Assembly (NCBI GenBank): GCA_029782225.1
Contig: JAKOVF010000308.1
Location: 46,170-110,169 of the forward strand
Length of the DNA: 64,000 bases
DNA from: Chloroflexota bacterium
GTDB taxonomy: Bacteria; Chloroflexota; Anaerolineae; Anaerolineales; Villigracilaceae
Reading direction: 5' to 3'
The notes below the pieces were generated by a model. It was given only the letters and a program-made list of their open reading frames with translations, did not search any database and was not told where the DNA came from. Made by a program: the position numbers and the translations under genes. The stretch's first letter is position 1; each line of letters opens with the position of its first letter. Shown in pieces: positions 1-9,615 of this stretch.

Positions 1-184
<184 letters not shown>

Positions 185-329
185 TCAACCGCCAAGGCCG
201 CGCAGTGAATTCATGCCAGATCAGTTTGCGTGCTTTGCGGTGAAATTTTGTACAAAGGCCGTCCCAAGTATAATCGCAAATCCTTTTATGGAGACATTTG
301 GCTTTTGCCAGGAGGTCCTGGCTCATAAC

Positions 330-369
330 AAAAAGGTTGGAGTCATGCAAATGCGACTCCAACCTTTTT
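330..369 (-). terminator. Rho-independent terminator of pyrG
   Basis: Perfect 15-bp inverted repeat (arms 330-344 and 355-369, 10-base loop) with A/T runs at both ends, 29 bases beyond the pyrG stop codon. The T-run is on the minus-strand side as needed to end pyrG transcription; the symmetry would also let it work in the other direction. Confidence 0.85.
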
Positions 370-397
370 CATCTAACTAGAGCTCATCGTTCACTGA

Positions 398-2011
<1,614 letters not shown>

Positions 2012-2019
2012 TTACCTCC

Positions 2020-2107
2020 CGTCATTGCGAGGAGCCCAGGGACGAAGCAATCTCCGGTATCCCAGTGAGACTGCTTCGAGCGGGAGAGCACTGCTCTCGC
2101 AATGACG
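2020..2107. repeat. Palindromic intergenic repeat, CATTGCGAG family (copy 1)
   Basis: Begins with CGTCATTGCGAG (2020-2031) and ends with its exact complement CTCGCAATGACG (2096-2107). Inside there is a second, imperfect inverted pair (CGAAGCAATCTC and GAGACTGCTTCG). A related copy is at 47733-47834 and a short one at 17401-17433. There is no open reading frame, so it is a non-autonomous, MITE- or REP-like element. Confidence 0.8.
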
Positions 2108-2127
2108 TAATAATGTGTATATAAAGG

Positions 2128-2159
2128 CGATGGGGAGGGCGTTGAAGCCCTCCCCATCG
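2128..2159 (-). terminator. Terminator downstream of the Roadblock gene
   Basis: Perfect 13-bp GC-rich stem (arms 2128-2140 and 2147-2159, loop of 6) followed on the minus strand by CCTTTATATA. It lies about 40 bases past the stop codon at 2197. Confidence 0.75.
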
Positions 2160-2196
2160 GGGATTGCGTTATGTGGGTCAAAAAGTTTCTTTTTAT

Positions 2197-2571
2197 TCAT
2201 CCTACCAGTTTCACTAAATCTTCGGCTGCACGCCGCATCTCGAGGAAGATCAGGCCCAGTTTGGCCTCCTGCCGTGCCAGGGCGGTCAGAACGGCTTCCT
2301 GTCCGATGGAGGTCAGCACAATCGAGCCGGCGTCACCTTTGATGTAGACCTGTTCCAGGTTGCCGCGTCCCAGTTCACCGGAGATTCGTTCGCCGAGGCT
2401 GAGCATGGCCGCGGACATGGCGGAAACCCGATCCTCTTCAACACCTTGCTGGAGAGCCGAAGCCATGATCAGACCATCGACTGAAACAATGGCGGAAGCT
2501 TCAATATCCGGTGCAGCGGCCTGCATGTTGCGCAAGCGGTCCACCATCTGGTCAGCGCGGGATTTTGCCAT
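2197..2571 (-). CDS. Roadblock/LC7 domain protein (MglB-like)
   Basis: 124 residues, a single Roadblock/LC7 fold. Proteins of this family act as regulators or GTPase-activating partners of small Ras-like GTPases (MglA type) or as dimerising scaffolds. Features visible: an N-terminal helix, the strand-turn IEASAIVSVDGLIMASAL typical of the family (about 22-41), a long helix with DRVSAMSAAMLSLGERI, and the strands VYIKGDAGSIVLTSIG and AVLTALARQEAKLGLIFLEM. No MglA-type GTPase gene is adjacent, so the partner is not in the window. GGAG precedes the ATG by about 9 bases. Transcribed alone and followed by a strong terminator. Confidence 0.88.
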   Translation of the reverse strand: MAKSRADQMVDRLRNMQAAAPDIEASAIVSVDGLIMASALQQGVEEDRVSAMSAAMLSLGERISGELGRGNLEQVYIKGDAGSIVLTSIGQEAVLTALARQEAKLGLIFLEMRRAAEDLVKLVG

Positions 2572-2692
2572 ATTCGGATCTCCAATGAAAGGCTGTTAAT
2601 ACTCTTACTGAGTGTACCAGAAAATGAAAGTTTCGAGTATTGTTTCATGTCAGAATTCACAAGTTGGGATGATTTGACCCGACCTTCTCTTC

Positions 2693-3325
2693 ATGTTAGA
2701 CTCAACGGTTGCCATGCTGAAGGTTTTGTTCGCGCTTCTCCTCTTTTTTCAAGACACGCCGGTTGCGATCACATCCCCGCAATCGGGTGAGACTCTGCAC
2801 GGGCAGGTCAATATCACGGGCAGCATGAACGTGCCGGAGTTTGTCTCCGCCGAACTCGCCTTTGCCTACGCATCCGATCCGACTTCAACCTGGTTCACGA
2901 TCCAGACATTTTCTTCCCCTCTCCCCGCAGGAGAGGGGGCAGGAGTGAGGGATTTGCTTGCGGCCTGGGATACGACTGTGCTAACAGACGGCGATTACTC
3001 TCTTCGGTTACGCGTCAATCTTCAAAATGGACAGACTCTGGAAACTGTTATCAAGGACTTAAAGATCCTCAATGATGTGCCTACGCCTACCGCAACATTG
3101 ACTTCGACACCTGAGCCGGAAGACACACCAGTGCCAACGCTTCCCACTGCGACCGACGTTCCGGCTCCCGTTTTGTTGACCTATCCGACGCCCACGCCTT
3201 TGCCCGCTAACCCTGCCACATTGACGACTCCATCCATCTACTCGAATTTTGCTCGTGGGACAGCTATCACCCTGGTGCTTTTCTTCCTCATTGGCCTCAT
3301 CCTTCGTCTCCGCCGTACTACCTGA
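2693..3325 (+). CDS. Membrane-anchored surface protein with Ig-like segment (unknown function)
   Basis: 210 residues, no enzyme family recognised. A hydrophobic N-terminus (MLKVLFALLLFF) looks like a signal peptide; the ATG at 2714 is an equally good start. Residues about 30-125 (VAITSPQSGETLHGQVNITG onward) resemble a bacterial Ig-like/cadherin-type beta-sandwich. A Pro/Thr-rich spacer (about 130-185) leads to one C-terminal membrane helix (TLVLFFLIGLILRLRR) with basic residues at the end, so the domain should sit outside the cell. Residues about 75-87 (SPLPAGEGAGVRD) are the translation of a mobile intergenic repeat inserted in frame (2916-2951). It precedes pth by only 10 bases. Confidence 0.7.
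   Translation: MLDSTVAMLKVLFALLLFFQDTPVAITSPQSGETLHGQVNITGSMNVPEFVSAELAFAYASDPTSTWFTIQTFSSPLPAGEGAGVRDLLAAWDTTVLTDGDYSLRLRVNLQNGQTLETVIKDLKILNDVPTPTATLTSTPEPEDTPVPTLPTATDVPAPVLLTYPTPTPLPANPATLTTPSIYSNFARGTAITLVLFFLIGLILRLRRTT
2916..2951. repeat. CCCTCTCC/GGAGAGGG repeat inside a coding sequence
   Basis: A hairpin-type repeat, CCCCTCTCC then GGAGAGGG then GTGAGGG, in frame inside the gene at 2693-3325. A relative of the same type is inside mfd at 5036-5075. Confidence 0.7.
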
Positions 3326-3350
3326 CACTTGAAACATGACACCTGACACC
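3322..3350. repeat. Short-unit repeat overlapping the pth start
   Basis: Tandem-like units CCTGACAC, TTGAAACATGACAC, CTGACACC. The pth start codon sits in it. Related in style to the other short-unit repeats at 4706-4771 and 6954-7033, but with a different unit. Confidence 0.5.
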
Positions 3351-3920
3351 TATTTATTGATTGGCCTTGGCAACCCGGGCCGCGAATACAGAAACAGCCG
3401 TCATAACGTCGGCTTTATGTTGATTGACCGCATCGCCGTTCGCCTCAATGCGCGCGGGATGAAACTCCAATCAAAGGCGCTGGTAATGTCCGGGATGTAT
3501 GAAGAGCGGAAGATCATCCTCGCCAAACCGCAGACGTATATGAATCTATCAGGTCAATCCGTGCAGGGACTCCTGCACTTCTACAAGATCCCGTTCGAGA
3601 ACCTAATCGTCGCGCACGATGACCTGGACCTTCCCTTCGGCACGATCCGTATCCGTCCCGGCGGCGGGCCAGGAGGTCAGCGCGGCATGGCCTCAACCAT
3701 CGAACAGCTTGGCACCAAGGATTTTCCACGCCTGCGCATCGGTATCGGTCGTCCGCCCGGCAGAATGGATCCGAAGGATTACGTCCTGCAGAATTTCTCC
3801 AAGGAGGAGCAGAAGCTGCTTTCTGACATCCTCGACCGTGCCGCCGATGCTGCGTTGACGTTTGTGATGAATGGATTGAACAAGGCGATGAACCAATTCA
3901 ATGGAATGGTTGATTCGTAG
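3336..3920 (+). CDS. pth: Peptidyl-tRNA hydrolase
   Basis: Cleaves the ester bond of peptidyl-tRNAs released from stalled ribosomes, freeing tRNA; cytoplasmic. 194 residues, the normal length. The family signature LIGLGNPGREYRNSRHNVGF carries the conserved Asn13 and catalytic His23; Asn70 (TYMNLSG) and Asp95/Asp96 (AHDDLDLPFG) are the other active-site positions. The GGGPGGQRGMAS block that contacts the tRNA acceptor arm is present. The start ATG lies inside a short-unit repeat (CTTGAAACATGACACCTGACACC region, 3322-3350), so the first five residues are repeat-derived and there is no clear ribosome site. Confidence 0.96.
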   Translation: MTPDTYLLIGLGNPGREYRNSRHNVGFMLIDRIAVRLNARGMKLQSKALVMSGMYEERKIILAKPQTYMNLSGQSVQGLLHFYKIPFENLIVAHDDLDLPFGTIRIRPGGGPGGQRGMASTIEQLGTKDFPRLRIGIGRPPGRMDPKDYVLQNFSKEEQKLLSDILDRAADAALTFVMNGLNKAMNQFNGMVDS

Positions 3921-4001
3921 GGATAGGGCTAAGTGCCCAAAGGGTATGCCCCTGTCCCAGGCAAGCGCGAAAGGTGGCTGCGAGAGTCGCCCGTACAAAT
4001 C

Positions 4002-7000
4002 ATGCAATCTCTTCTAAATAAACTCCGCGACCTCCCTCAATATCAGCAAACGCTGACTCAAATCCAGGCTGGCAAAGAAATCCCCGGCCTGGGATTGCCG
4101 CGCGCCGCGCGTCTGCCTCTGCTGACCGCATTCCACACGGATCTCAATCAGCCTATTTTGCTGATTACCGATCGTGCAGACCATGCTCTGGCTCTCTATG
4201 ATGAACTAGGCTTCTGGCTCAAATCGTCGCGTTATCTTTTTGCGGAGCCAAATCCTCTCTTTTATGAACAGGGCGAATGGGGTGTCGCCACGCGGCGCGA
4301 GCGCCTGCAGACTCTTACAGCGCTCTCTGCCTACCATCTTCCTTTTGCAGAGAAGTCGCAAACACCTCTTGTGATCGTTGCCTCTGTGCGTGCACTGATG
4401 ACGCGTACCTTGCCACGCCGCGATTTTCTCAAGGCCTGCAAGAAGCTCAGCGTCAACCAGACGATCCAACCCGACAGCCTTATCCGCGAATGGGCACGGA
4501 TTGGCTATCAGCGTGTCAACACTGTGCTCGAGCCGGGACAATTCTCCCATCGCGGTGGCCTGCTTGATATCTGGCCTGCTACCGAGGGCAATCCTGTCCG
4601 CCTGGATTTCTTCGGTGACGAGATCGAGACCATCCGGCGTTTCGACCCTGCCTCGCAGCGGACAGTAGAGAAACTCGAGTCCATCCTCATTACCCCGGCA
4701 CGTGAATTCCTAATTCCAATTCCCGATTCCCAACTTACCAATTCCCAATCTCCCGACTCCCAATTTACCGAGTTTCACATCCCGCTTCTTCATTCACAGC
4801 CTGCTTCGCTGCTGGATTACCTGCCCCAGAAAACGTGTGTCTTGCTGGACGACGTCAGCCTGATCGAATCCATGACCAACGAAGTGGAAGAGCAGGCAGT
4901 CAAATTCCGGCGGGAAAGCATCGCCGAGGGAACGCTGGCTGCTGATTTCCCTGTCCCGTATTTGCCCTGGTCCGAGTTGAATGACAACCTGCATGAGTTC
5001 ACCACACTGGAGTTGGGTCATTCCACAGCAATTGAGTCCCTCTCGTCCACTGGGAGAGGGGATAGGGGTGAGGGCAAGTCGCTTTCCACCGTTTTTGGTC
5101 ATGATGAGAGATTTGGCGGCCGGCTGAAGCAGTTTGTTGATTATCTTGTTTCCATCGTGGAAAAAGGGGAGGATGTTTTTGTTATTTCGCGGCAGTCTCC
5201 GCGCTTACAGGAGTTATGGCGGGAACACTATCCTGACTCAGAATACAACAACCTGCAGTTCATCGAGGCTTCGCTTTCCGAAGGTTTCACCCTGCGAGCC
5301 GATTCTCTACCGGCTTCTCATCTGATCTCTGACTCCGAAGTCTTTGGCTGGGAACGTCCTCAGCCGCGCATCCGTCAAAAGGAAGTTGCAGAGACACCTG
5401 AGTCTATTTACGCGGATTTGCAGGTGGGCGATTACGTTGTCCATATCGATCATGGGATTGGCCGCTTCAATGGGCTGATCCAACGTCAACTCGAAGGTCA
5501 TGAGCGGGAATTTTTGGCGGTTGAATATGAAGGCGGAGATACTCTCTTTGTCCCGGTGCATCAGGCCGACCGTCTGACTCGATACGTCGGCGCCGAGGGA
5601 GGCGCGCCGTCTCTCGATCATCTCGGCGGGCAAACCTGGCACGAGACAAAGAGCCGAGTCAAAGAGGCGGTGCAAAAGGTCGCGGAAGAATTGCTCGACC
5701 TGTACGCGCGTCGCCAGGTTGTAGAGGGATTCGCTTTTGCTGAGGACAGTCAGTGGCAGCAGGAACTCGAAGACAGTTTCCCGTATGTCGAAACGGAAGA
5801 CCAGGTGCGCGCACTCAAAGAGATCAAACGTGACATGGAACGTCAGCGCCCCATGGATCGCCTGCTGTGCGGCGATGTGGGTTACGGCAAAACCGAGCTG
5901 GCTTTGCGCGCGGCCTTCAAAGCTGTTATGAGCGGGAAGCAGGTGGCTGTGCTCGTGCCAACAACGGTCCTCGCGCAACAACATTTCGAGACCTTCTCGC
6001 AACGTCTTGCGGCGTTCCCTGTGAAGGTCGAGATGCTTTCGCGCTTCCGCTCACCGCGCGAACAGACTGAAGTCCTGCTGGGACTTGCCCTGGGCGAAGT
6101 GGACATAGTCATCGGTACGCACCGTCTGATCTCATCTGATGTGCAGTTCAAGGATTTGGGCCTGGTCATCATTGATGAGGAGCAGCGCTTCGGCGTCACG
6201 CACAAGGAGCATCTCAAACAGCTTCGTACCGAAGTGGATGTGCTCACTTTGACGGCCACGCCGATTCCGCGTACTTTATACATGGCGCTCACTGGTGTGC
6301 GCGATATTTCGAATCTAAATACGCCTCCCGAAGAACGGCTTCCCATTGTCACCCACGTTGGCCCGTATTCGTCGAAGCTGGTGCGCCAGGCCATTTTGCG
6401 TGAACTGGAACGCGGCGGGCAGATCTTTTTCGTCCACAACCGAGTCCACACAATTGACGCGATGCGCGTGCATCTGGATCAGCTCGTACCCGAAGCGCGG
6501 GTGGATGTTGGACACGGTCAGATGCCCGAACAGCAGTTGGCGAATGTGATGCACCGTTTCAATCTTGGACTGATCGATGTCCTGCTTTCGACGACCATTA
6601 TCGAATCTGGATTGGATATCCCGAACGCCAACACTCTCATCGTTGACCGCGCGGACACATTCGGTTTGGCGCAGCTCTATCAATTACGCGGGCGTGTCGG
6701 CCGCGGTGCGCAGCGTGCCTACGCCTATTTCTTCCGCCACAAAAAATTGTCTCCCACGCTCGAAGGCCAACAGAGACTGGAGGTCATCGCGGAGAATACG
6801 CAGCTCGGCGCGGGGTACTCTATTGCCATGCGTGACCTGGAGATCCGTGGCGCCGGAGAGTTGCTCGGCACGCGCCAGCACGGATACATCGAGGCGGTCG
6901 GTTTCCACTTGTACACAAGACTGCTTGCGGATTCTGTGAGAAGGCTGCGGCGCGTTGAAAGCGAAAGGTTGAAGGGTGCAGGTTCTTCGAAAGAGGAGCC

Positions 7001-7457
7001 CACCTTCAACTTGCAGCATTCAACTTTCAATTTACCCCTGAGCATGCCTGTCAATGTAGATTTGCCGCTCGCGGTCGGCATTCCTGCAGATTACATCGCG
7101 GACCAGGATCTGCGTCTGCGGTTGTATCGTCGCATTGCGGATCTGCGGGATGAGACCGAGATCGAAGCCATGATGTCTGAATTTCAAGATCGTTTCGGGC
7201 CGTTGCCTGAGATGGTGGATAATCTGTTTTATCAGGTCCGTGTCAAATTGCGAGCGCAAAGTGCCGGGCTGGCGTCAGTGAACTGGGAAAACGGGCAGAT
7301 TGTTTTGCGATATCCGACCTCAGAGGAGAAAAAGGATGGGCCACGTCTGCAGGATCTCGGCCGCGAGGTACGAGGCGGAAAGTCCGCTTATTGGTGCGCG
7401 TTTGGGGAACAGTGGCAGCCGAAGCTGTTGGATGTGTTATCCAGGCTGGCGTCGTGA
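4002..7457 (+). CDS. mfd: Transcription-repair coupling factor
   Basis: ATP-driven DNA translocase that removes RNA polymerase stalled at lesions and recruits UvrA. From the ATG at 4002 it has 1151 residues. In order: UvrB-like N-terminal module; RNA-polymerase-interacting CarD-like domain (VGDYVVHIDHGIGRF, about 475-490); RecG-like helicase with Walker A GDVGYGKTE (about 624) and DEEQ box (about 725); motif VI region QLRGRVGRG; C-terminal TRCF domain (about 1015-1140). An upstream GTG at 3933 would add 23 residues, but it falls in a hairpin and gives an atypical N-terminus. Three different repeats are inserted in frame in linker regions (4706-4771, 5036-5075, 6954-7033). uvrB follows with its own promoter. 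Confidence 0.96.
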   Translation: MQSLLNKLRDLPQYQQTLTQIQAGKEIPGLGLPRAARLPLLTAFHTDLNQPILLITDRADHALALYDELGFWLKSSRYLFAEPNPLFYEQGEWGVATRRERLQTLTALSAYHLPFAEKSQTPLVIVASVRALMTRTLPRRDFLKACKKLSVNQTIQPDSLIREWARIGYQRVNTVLEPGQFSHRGGLLDIWPATEGNPVRLDFFGDEIETIRRFDPASQRTVEKLESILITPAREFLIPIPDSQLTNSQSPDSQFTEFHIPLLHSQPASLLDYLPQKTCVLLDDVSLIESMTNEVEEQAVKFRRESIAEGTLAADFPVPYLPWSELNDNLHEFTTLELGHSTAIESLSSTGRGDRGEGKSLSTVFGHDERFGGRLKQFVDYLVSIVEKGEDVFVISRQSPRLQELWREHYPDSEYNNLQFIEASLSEGFTLRADSLPASHLISDSEVFGWERPQPRIRQKEVAETPESIYADLQVGDYVVHIDHGIGRFNGLIQRQLEGHEREFLAVEYEGGDTLFVPVHQADRLTRYVGAEGGAPSLDHLGGQTWHETKSRVKEAVQKVAEELLDLYARRQVVEGFAFAEDSQWQQELEDSFPYVETEDQVRALKEIKRDMERQRPMDRLLCGDVGYGKTELALRAAFKAVMSGKQVAVLVPTTVLAQQHFETFSQRLAAFPVKVEMLSRFRSPREQTEVLLGLALGEVDIVIGTHRLISSDVQFKDLGLVIIDEEQRFGVTHKEHLKQLRTEVDVLTLTATPIPRTLYMALTGVRDISNLNTPPEERLPIVTHVGPYSSKLVRQAILRELERGGQIFFVHNRVHTIDAMRVHLDQLVPEARVDVGHGQMPEQQLANVMHRFNLGLIDVLLSTTIIESGLDIPNANTLIVDRADTFGLAQLYQLRGRVGRGAQRAYAYFFRHKKLSPTLEGQQRLEVIAENTQLGAGYSIAMRDLEIRGAGELLGTRQHGYIEAVGFHLYTRLLADSVRRLRRVESERLKGAGSSKEEPTFNLQHSTFNLPLSMPVNVDLPLAVGIPADYIADQDLRLRLYRRIADLRDETEIEAMMSEFQDRFGPLPEMVDNLFYQVRVKLRAQSAGLASVNWENGQIVLRYPTSEEKKDGPRLQDLGREVRGGKSAYWCAFGEQWQPKLLDVLSRLAS
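4706..4771. repeat. In-frame short-unit repeat in mfd (first insertion)
   Basis: Reiterated units around AATTCC, GATTCCCAA, TTACCAATTCCCAATC. It encodes about residues 235-257, a Ser/Gln/Asp/Pro-rich linker. The 13-mer CCAATTCCCAATC recurs, as its complement, in the intergenic repeat at 32504-32575. Confidence 0.75.
5036..5075. repeat. In-frame CCCTCTCG/GGGAGAGGG repeat in mfd (second insertion)
   Basis: GTCCCTCTCG, then GGGAGAGGGG, then GGGGTGAGGG; encodes about residues 345-358 (SLSSTGRGDRGEGK). Same type as 2916-2951. Confidence 0.75.
6954..7033. repeat. In-frame GTTGAAAG/CTTTCAAC repeat in mfd (third insertion)
   Basis: An imperfect inverted repeat between the helicase and the C-terminal domain, about residues 985-1011. 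Its complement matches the intergenic repeat at 34979-35020 over roughly 28 bases with only about four differences (TTGAAAGTTGAA, CTGCA, GTT). Confidence 0.75.
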
Positions 7458-7477
7458 TATAATAGAACACCCGTTCT
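7455..7477 (+). promoter_or_regulatory. uvrB promoter (extended -10) with GAAC-N4-GTTC box
   Basis: TG-A-TATAAT at 7455-7463 is an extended -10 element. Directly after it, AGAAC-ACCC-GTTCT (7464-7477, arms 7464-7468 and 7473-7477) is a perfect palindrome of the GAAC-N4-GTTC form used by LexA in Bacillus and relatives. Its place at the expected transcription start fits repression of uvrB by LexA. Confidence 0.65.
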
Positions 7478-7495
7478 TTAGAGAAAAGAGGTTCC

Positions 7496-9532
7496 ATGGG
7501 TTTCAAACTTCAAGCGCCCTTTCAGCCAATGGGTGACCAGCCCGAGGCGATCCGTGGACTTGTTAACGGAGTCCAGTCTGGAATGAAGCATCAGGTGCTG
7601 CTTGGCGCCACCGGCACCGGCAAGACCTATACCATCGCGTCGGTGATCCAGGAATTGCAAATGCCGGCGCTTATTATGGCACACAATAAGACGCTCGCTG
7701 CCCAGTTATATTCGGAATTCAAAGAGTTCTTTCCGGAGAATGCAGTTTCATATTTCGTGAGTTATTACGATTACTACCAGCCTGAGGCATACGTTCCTCG
7801 GCATGACCTTTACATCGAGAAAGAGACCGAGATCAACGAGGAAATAGAGCGCCTGCGTCTCGCCGCGACGACCGCGCTGGTTTCCAGGCGAGACGTGATC
7901 ATCGTGGCTTCGGTGTCGTGCATTTATGGCCTGGGGTCGCCTGAAGAGTTTGGCAAGGGAACGGTGGTTTTACAGGTCGGGCAGATTTATCGGCGAAACG
8001 CGCTGCTGCGCCAGTTGATCGAGTCCCAGTACCAGCGCAATGACATGGAACTGCGCCCCGGCACATTCCGTGTGCGCGGCGATACGCTGGAGATCATCCC
8101 GGCCTACGAGGACAAAAAGGGATTCCGAATTACTTTCTTCGGTGACGAAGTGGAACGCATTATGCAGTTCAGTCCGCTGACCGGTGAGGTCTTCGAGGAG
8201 CCCAGGGAAGTCTCGATCTATCCTGCCAAGCAATATTTGACAGATGCCGACCGGCTCAAGGATGCGATCAAAAATATCGAGGGCGAGTTGGAGGAACGTC
8301 TGGCGTTCTTCAAAGAATCAGGCAAACATCTCGAAGCCCAGCGTCTCGAACAACGTACACGCTATGACCTGGAGATGCTCAAGGAAGTGGGTTACTGCTC
8401 GGGCATCGAGAACTATTCGCGTCACTTGGATGCCCGCGCTCCGGGCACGCATCCGTGGACGATGATCGACTTCCTGCCGAGCGATTACCTCCTGGTCATC
8501 GATGAAAGCCACATGAGTGTGCCGCAAATACGCGGCATGTATAACGGAGATCGCTCGCGCAAGGAGACGCTGGTCGAGTATGGTTTCCGCCTTCCGAGCG
8601 CGCTGGATAACCGCCCACTCAAGTTCAATGAATTTGAGGATGTGATGGGACACACCATCTACACGTCTGCCACGCCAGGGCCGTATGAAATGGAGCACGC
8701 CGAGCAGGTCGTCGAGCAGATCATCCGTCCGACAGGGCTCGTTGATCCAGAAGTGGAAGTCAGACCCACCAAGGGCCAGGTGGATGATTTGATCGGAGAG
8801 ATCAGACAGAGGGTCGAAAGAGGCGAGCGCGTCCTGGTCACCACGCTCACGAAGCGGATGTCCGAAGACCTGGCCGAGTACCTTCAGGAATTGGGGATGA
8901 AGGTCCATTATTTGCACTCCGAAGTGGAGACGCTCGAGCGGGTCGGCATCCTGCGCGATCTGCGCCTGGGTATCTTCGATGTGCTGGTCGGAATTAATCT
9001 CTTGCGCGAAGGATTGGATTTGCCGGAGGTTTCGCTCGTCGGAATCCTCGATGCGGATAAAGAAGGGTTCCTCCGCTCCGGGACTGCCCTGATCCAGACC
9101 ATCGGCCGGGCCGCGCGTCACGTCAACGGGCGCGTGATCATGTACGCTGACCGCATGACGGACTCGATGAAGTGGGCGATTGACGAGACGAACCGCCGCC
9201 GCGCAAAACAGGTGAAATACAACGAGGAAAACGGGATTACCCCCATCAGCATTCACAAGGCGATCCATGATCTGACCGAGGAGATGGCCGGGAAAGCTGT
9301 CGGTGAGTCCAAGGGTGAGTATCGCGTGAAGGGCGCGGGCGGCCTGCCGCGCAACGAGCTGCGGCAGATCATCAGTGACCTGGAGAAGGAAATGAAAGAA
9401 GCGGCGAAGAATCTGGAATTTGAGAAGGCCGCTGCGCTGCGAGATGAGATGTATGAGTTGAGGACTCTGCTTGCTGAGGATGAGAGCCTGAAGCCCTGGG
9501 AGAGGATCAAATTGCTGGCTGGTGAAGAGTGA
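7496..9532 (+). CDS. uvrB: Excinuclease ABC subunit B
   Basis: DNA-damage verification subunit of nucleotide excision repair; receives DNA from UvrA and recruits UvrC. 678 residues, normal. Walker A GATGTGKT at 37-44; beta-hairpin [12 protein letters not shown] at about 90-101, which is inserted between the strands; helicase motifs [15 protein letters not shown], and [26 protein letters not shown] (motif VI); C-terminal UVR motif (about 620-655, [16 protein letters not shown]) that binds UvrC. GAGAAAAGAGG before the ATG is the ribosome site. Lies directly after mfd, so both transcription-coupled and global repair functions are side by side. Confidence 0.98.
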   Translation: MGFKLQAPFQPMGDQPEAIRGLVNGVQSGMKHQVLLGATGTGKTYTIASVIQELQMPALIMAHNKTLAAQLYSEFKEFFPENAVSYFVSYYDYYQPEAYVPRHDLYIEKETEINEEIERLRLAATTALVSRRDVIIVASVSCIYGLGSPEEFGKGTVVLQVGQIYRRNALLRQLIESQYQRNDMELRPGTFRVRGDTLEIIPAYEDKKGFRITFFGDEVERIMQFSPLTGEVFEEPREVSIYPAKQYLTDADRLKDAIKNIEGELEERLAFFKESGKHLEAQRLEQRTRYDLEMLKEVGYCSGIENYSRHLDARAPGTHPWTMIDFLPSDYLLVIDESHMSVPQIRGMYNGDRSRKETLVEYGFRLPSALDNRPLKFNEFEDVMGHTIYTSATPGPYEMEHAEQVVEQIIRPTGLVDPEVEVRPTKGQVDDLIGEIRQRVERGERVLVTTLTKRMSEDLAEYLQELGMKVHYLHSEVETLERVGILRDLRLGIFDVLVGINLLREGLDLPEVSLVGILDADKEGFLRSGTALIQTIGRAARHVNGRVIMYADRMTDSMKWAIDETNRRRAKQVKYNEENGITPISIHKAIHDLTEEMAGKAVGESKGEYRVKGAGGLPRNELRQIISDLEKEMKEAAKNLEFEKAAALRDEMYELRTLLAEDESLKPWERIKLLAGEE

Positions 9533-9541
9533 CGTTATAAT
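9512..9541 (+). promoter_or_regulatory. Promoter of the adenylate cyclase gene
   Basis: TTGCTG (9512-9517), 18-base spacer, TATAAT (9536-9541). It overlaps the end of uvrB and lies about 75 bases before the cyclase start. Confidence 0.55.
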
Positions 9542-9615
9542 TAGGGTTAAGCACGTGAAACACATTTTAAAATCCCCCTTGCAGCCTTCACTTCACTACG
9601 GGGAGATACAGGCGA

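Noticed and set aside
3933..4001. GTG start extending mfd by 23 residues
   Set aside because: It lies within a GGGATAGGG/CCCCTGTCCC hairpin and adds residues unlike other Mfd N-termini; ATG 4002 gives the expected start.
8318..9565. 415-codon open frame opposite uvrB
   Set aside because: Antisense to uvrB, low-complexity Leu/Gln/His-rich composition typical of a shadow frame.
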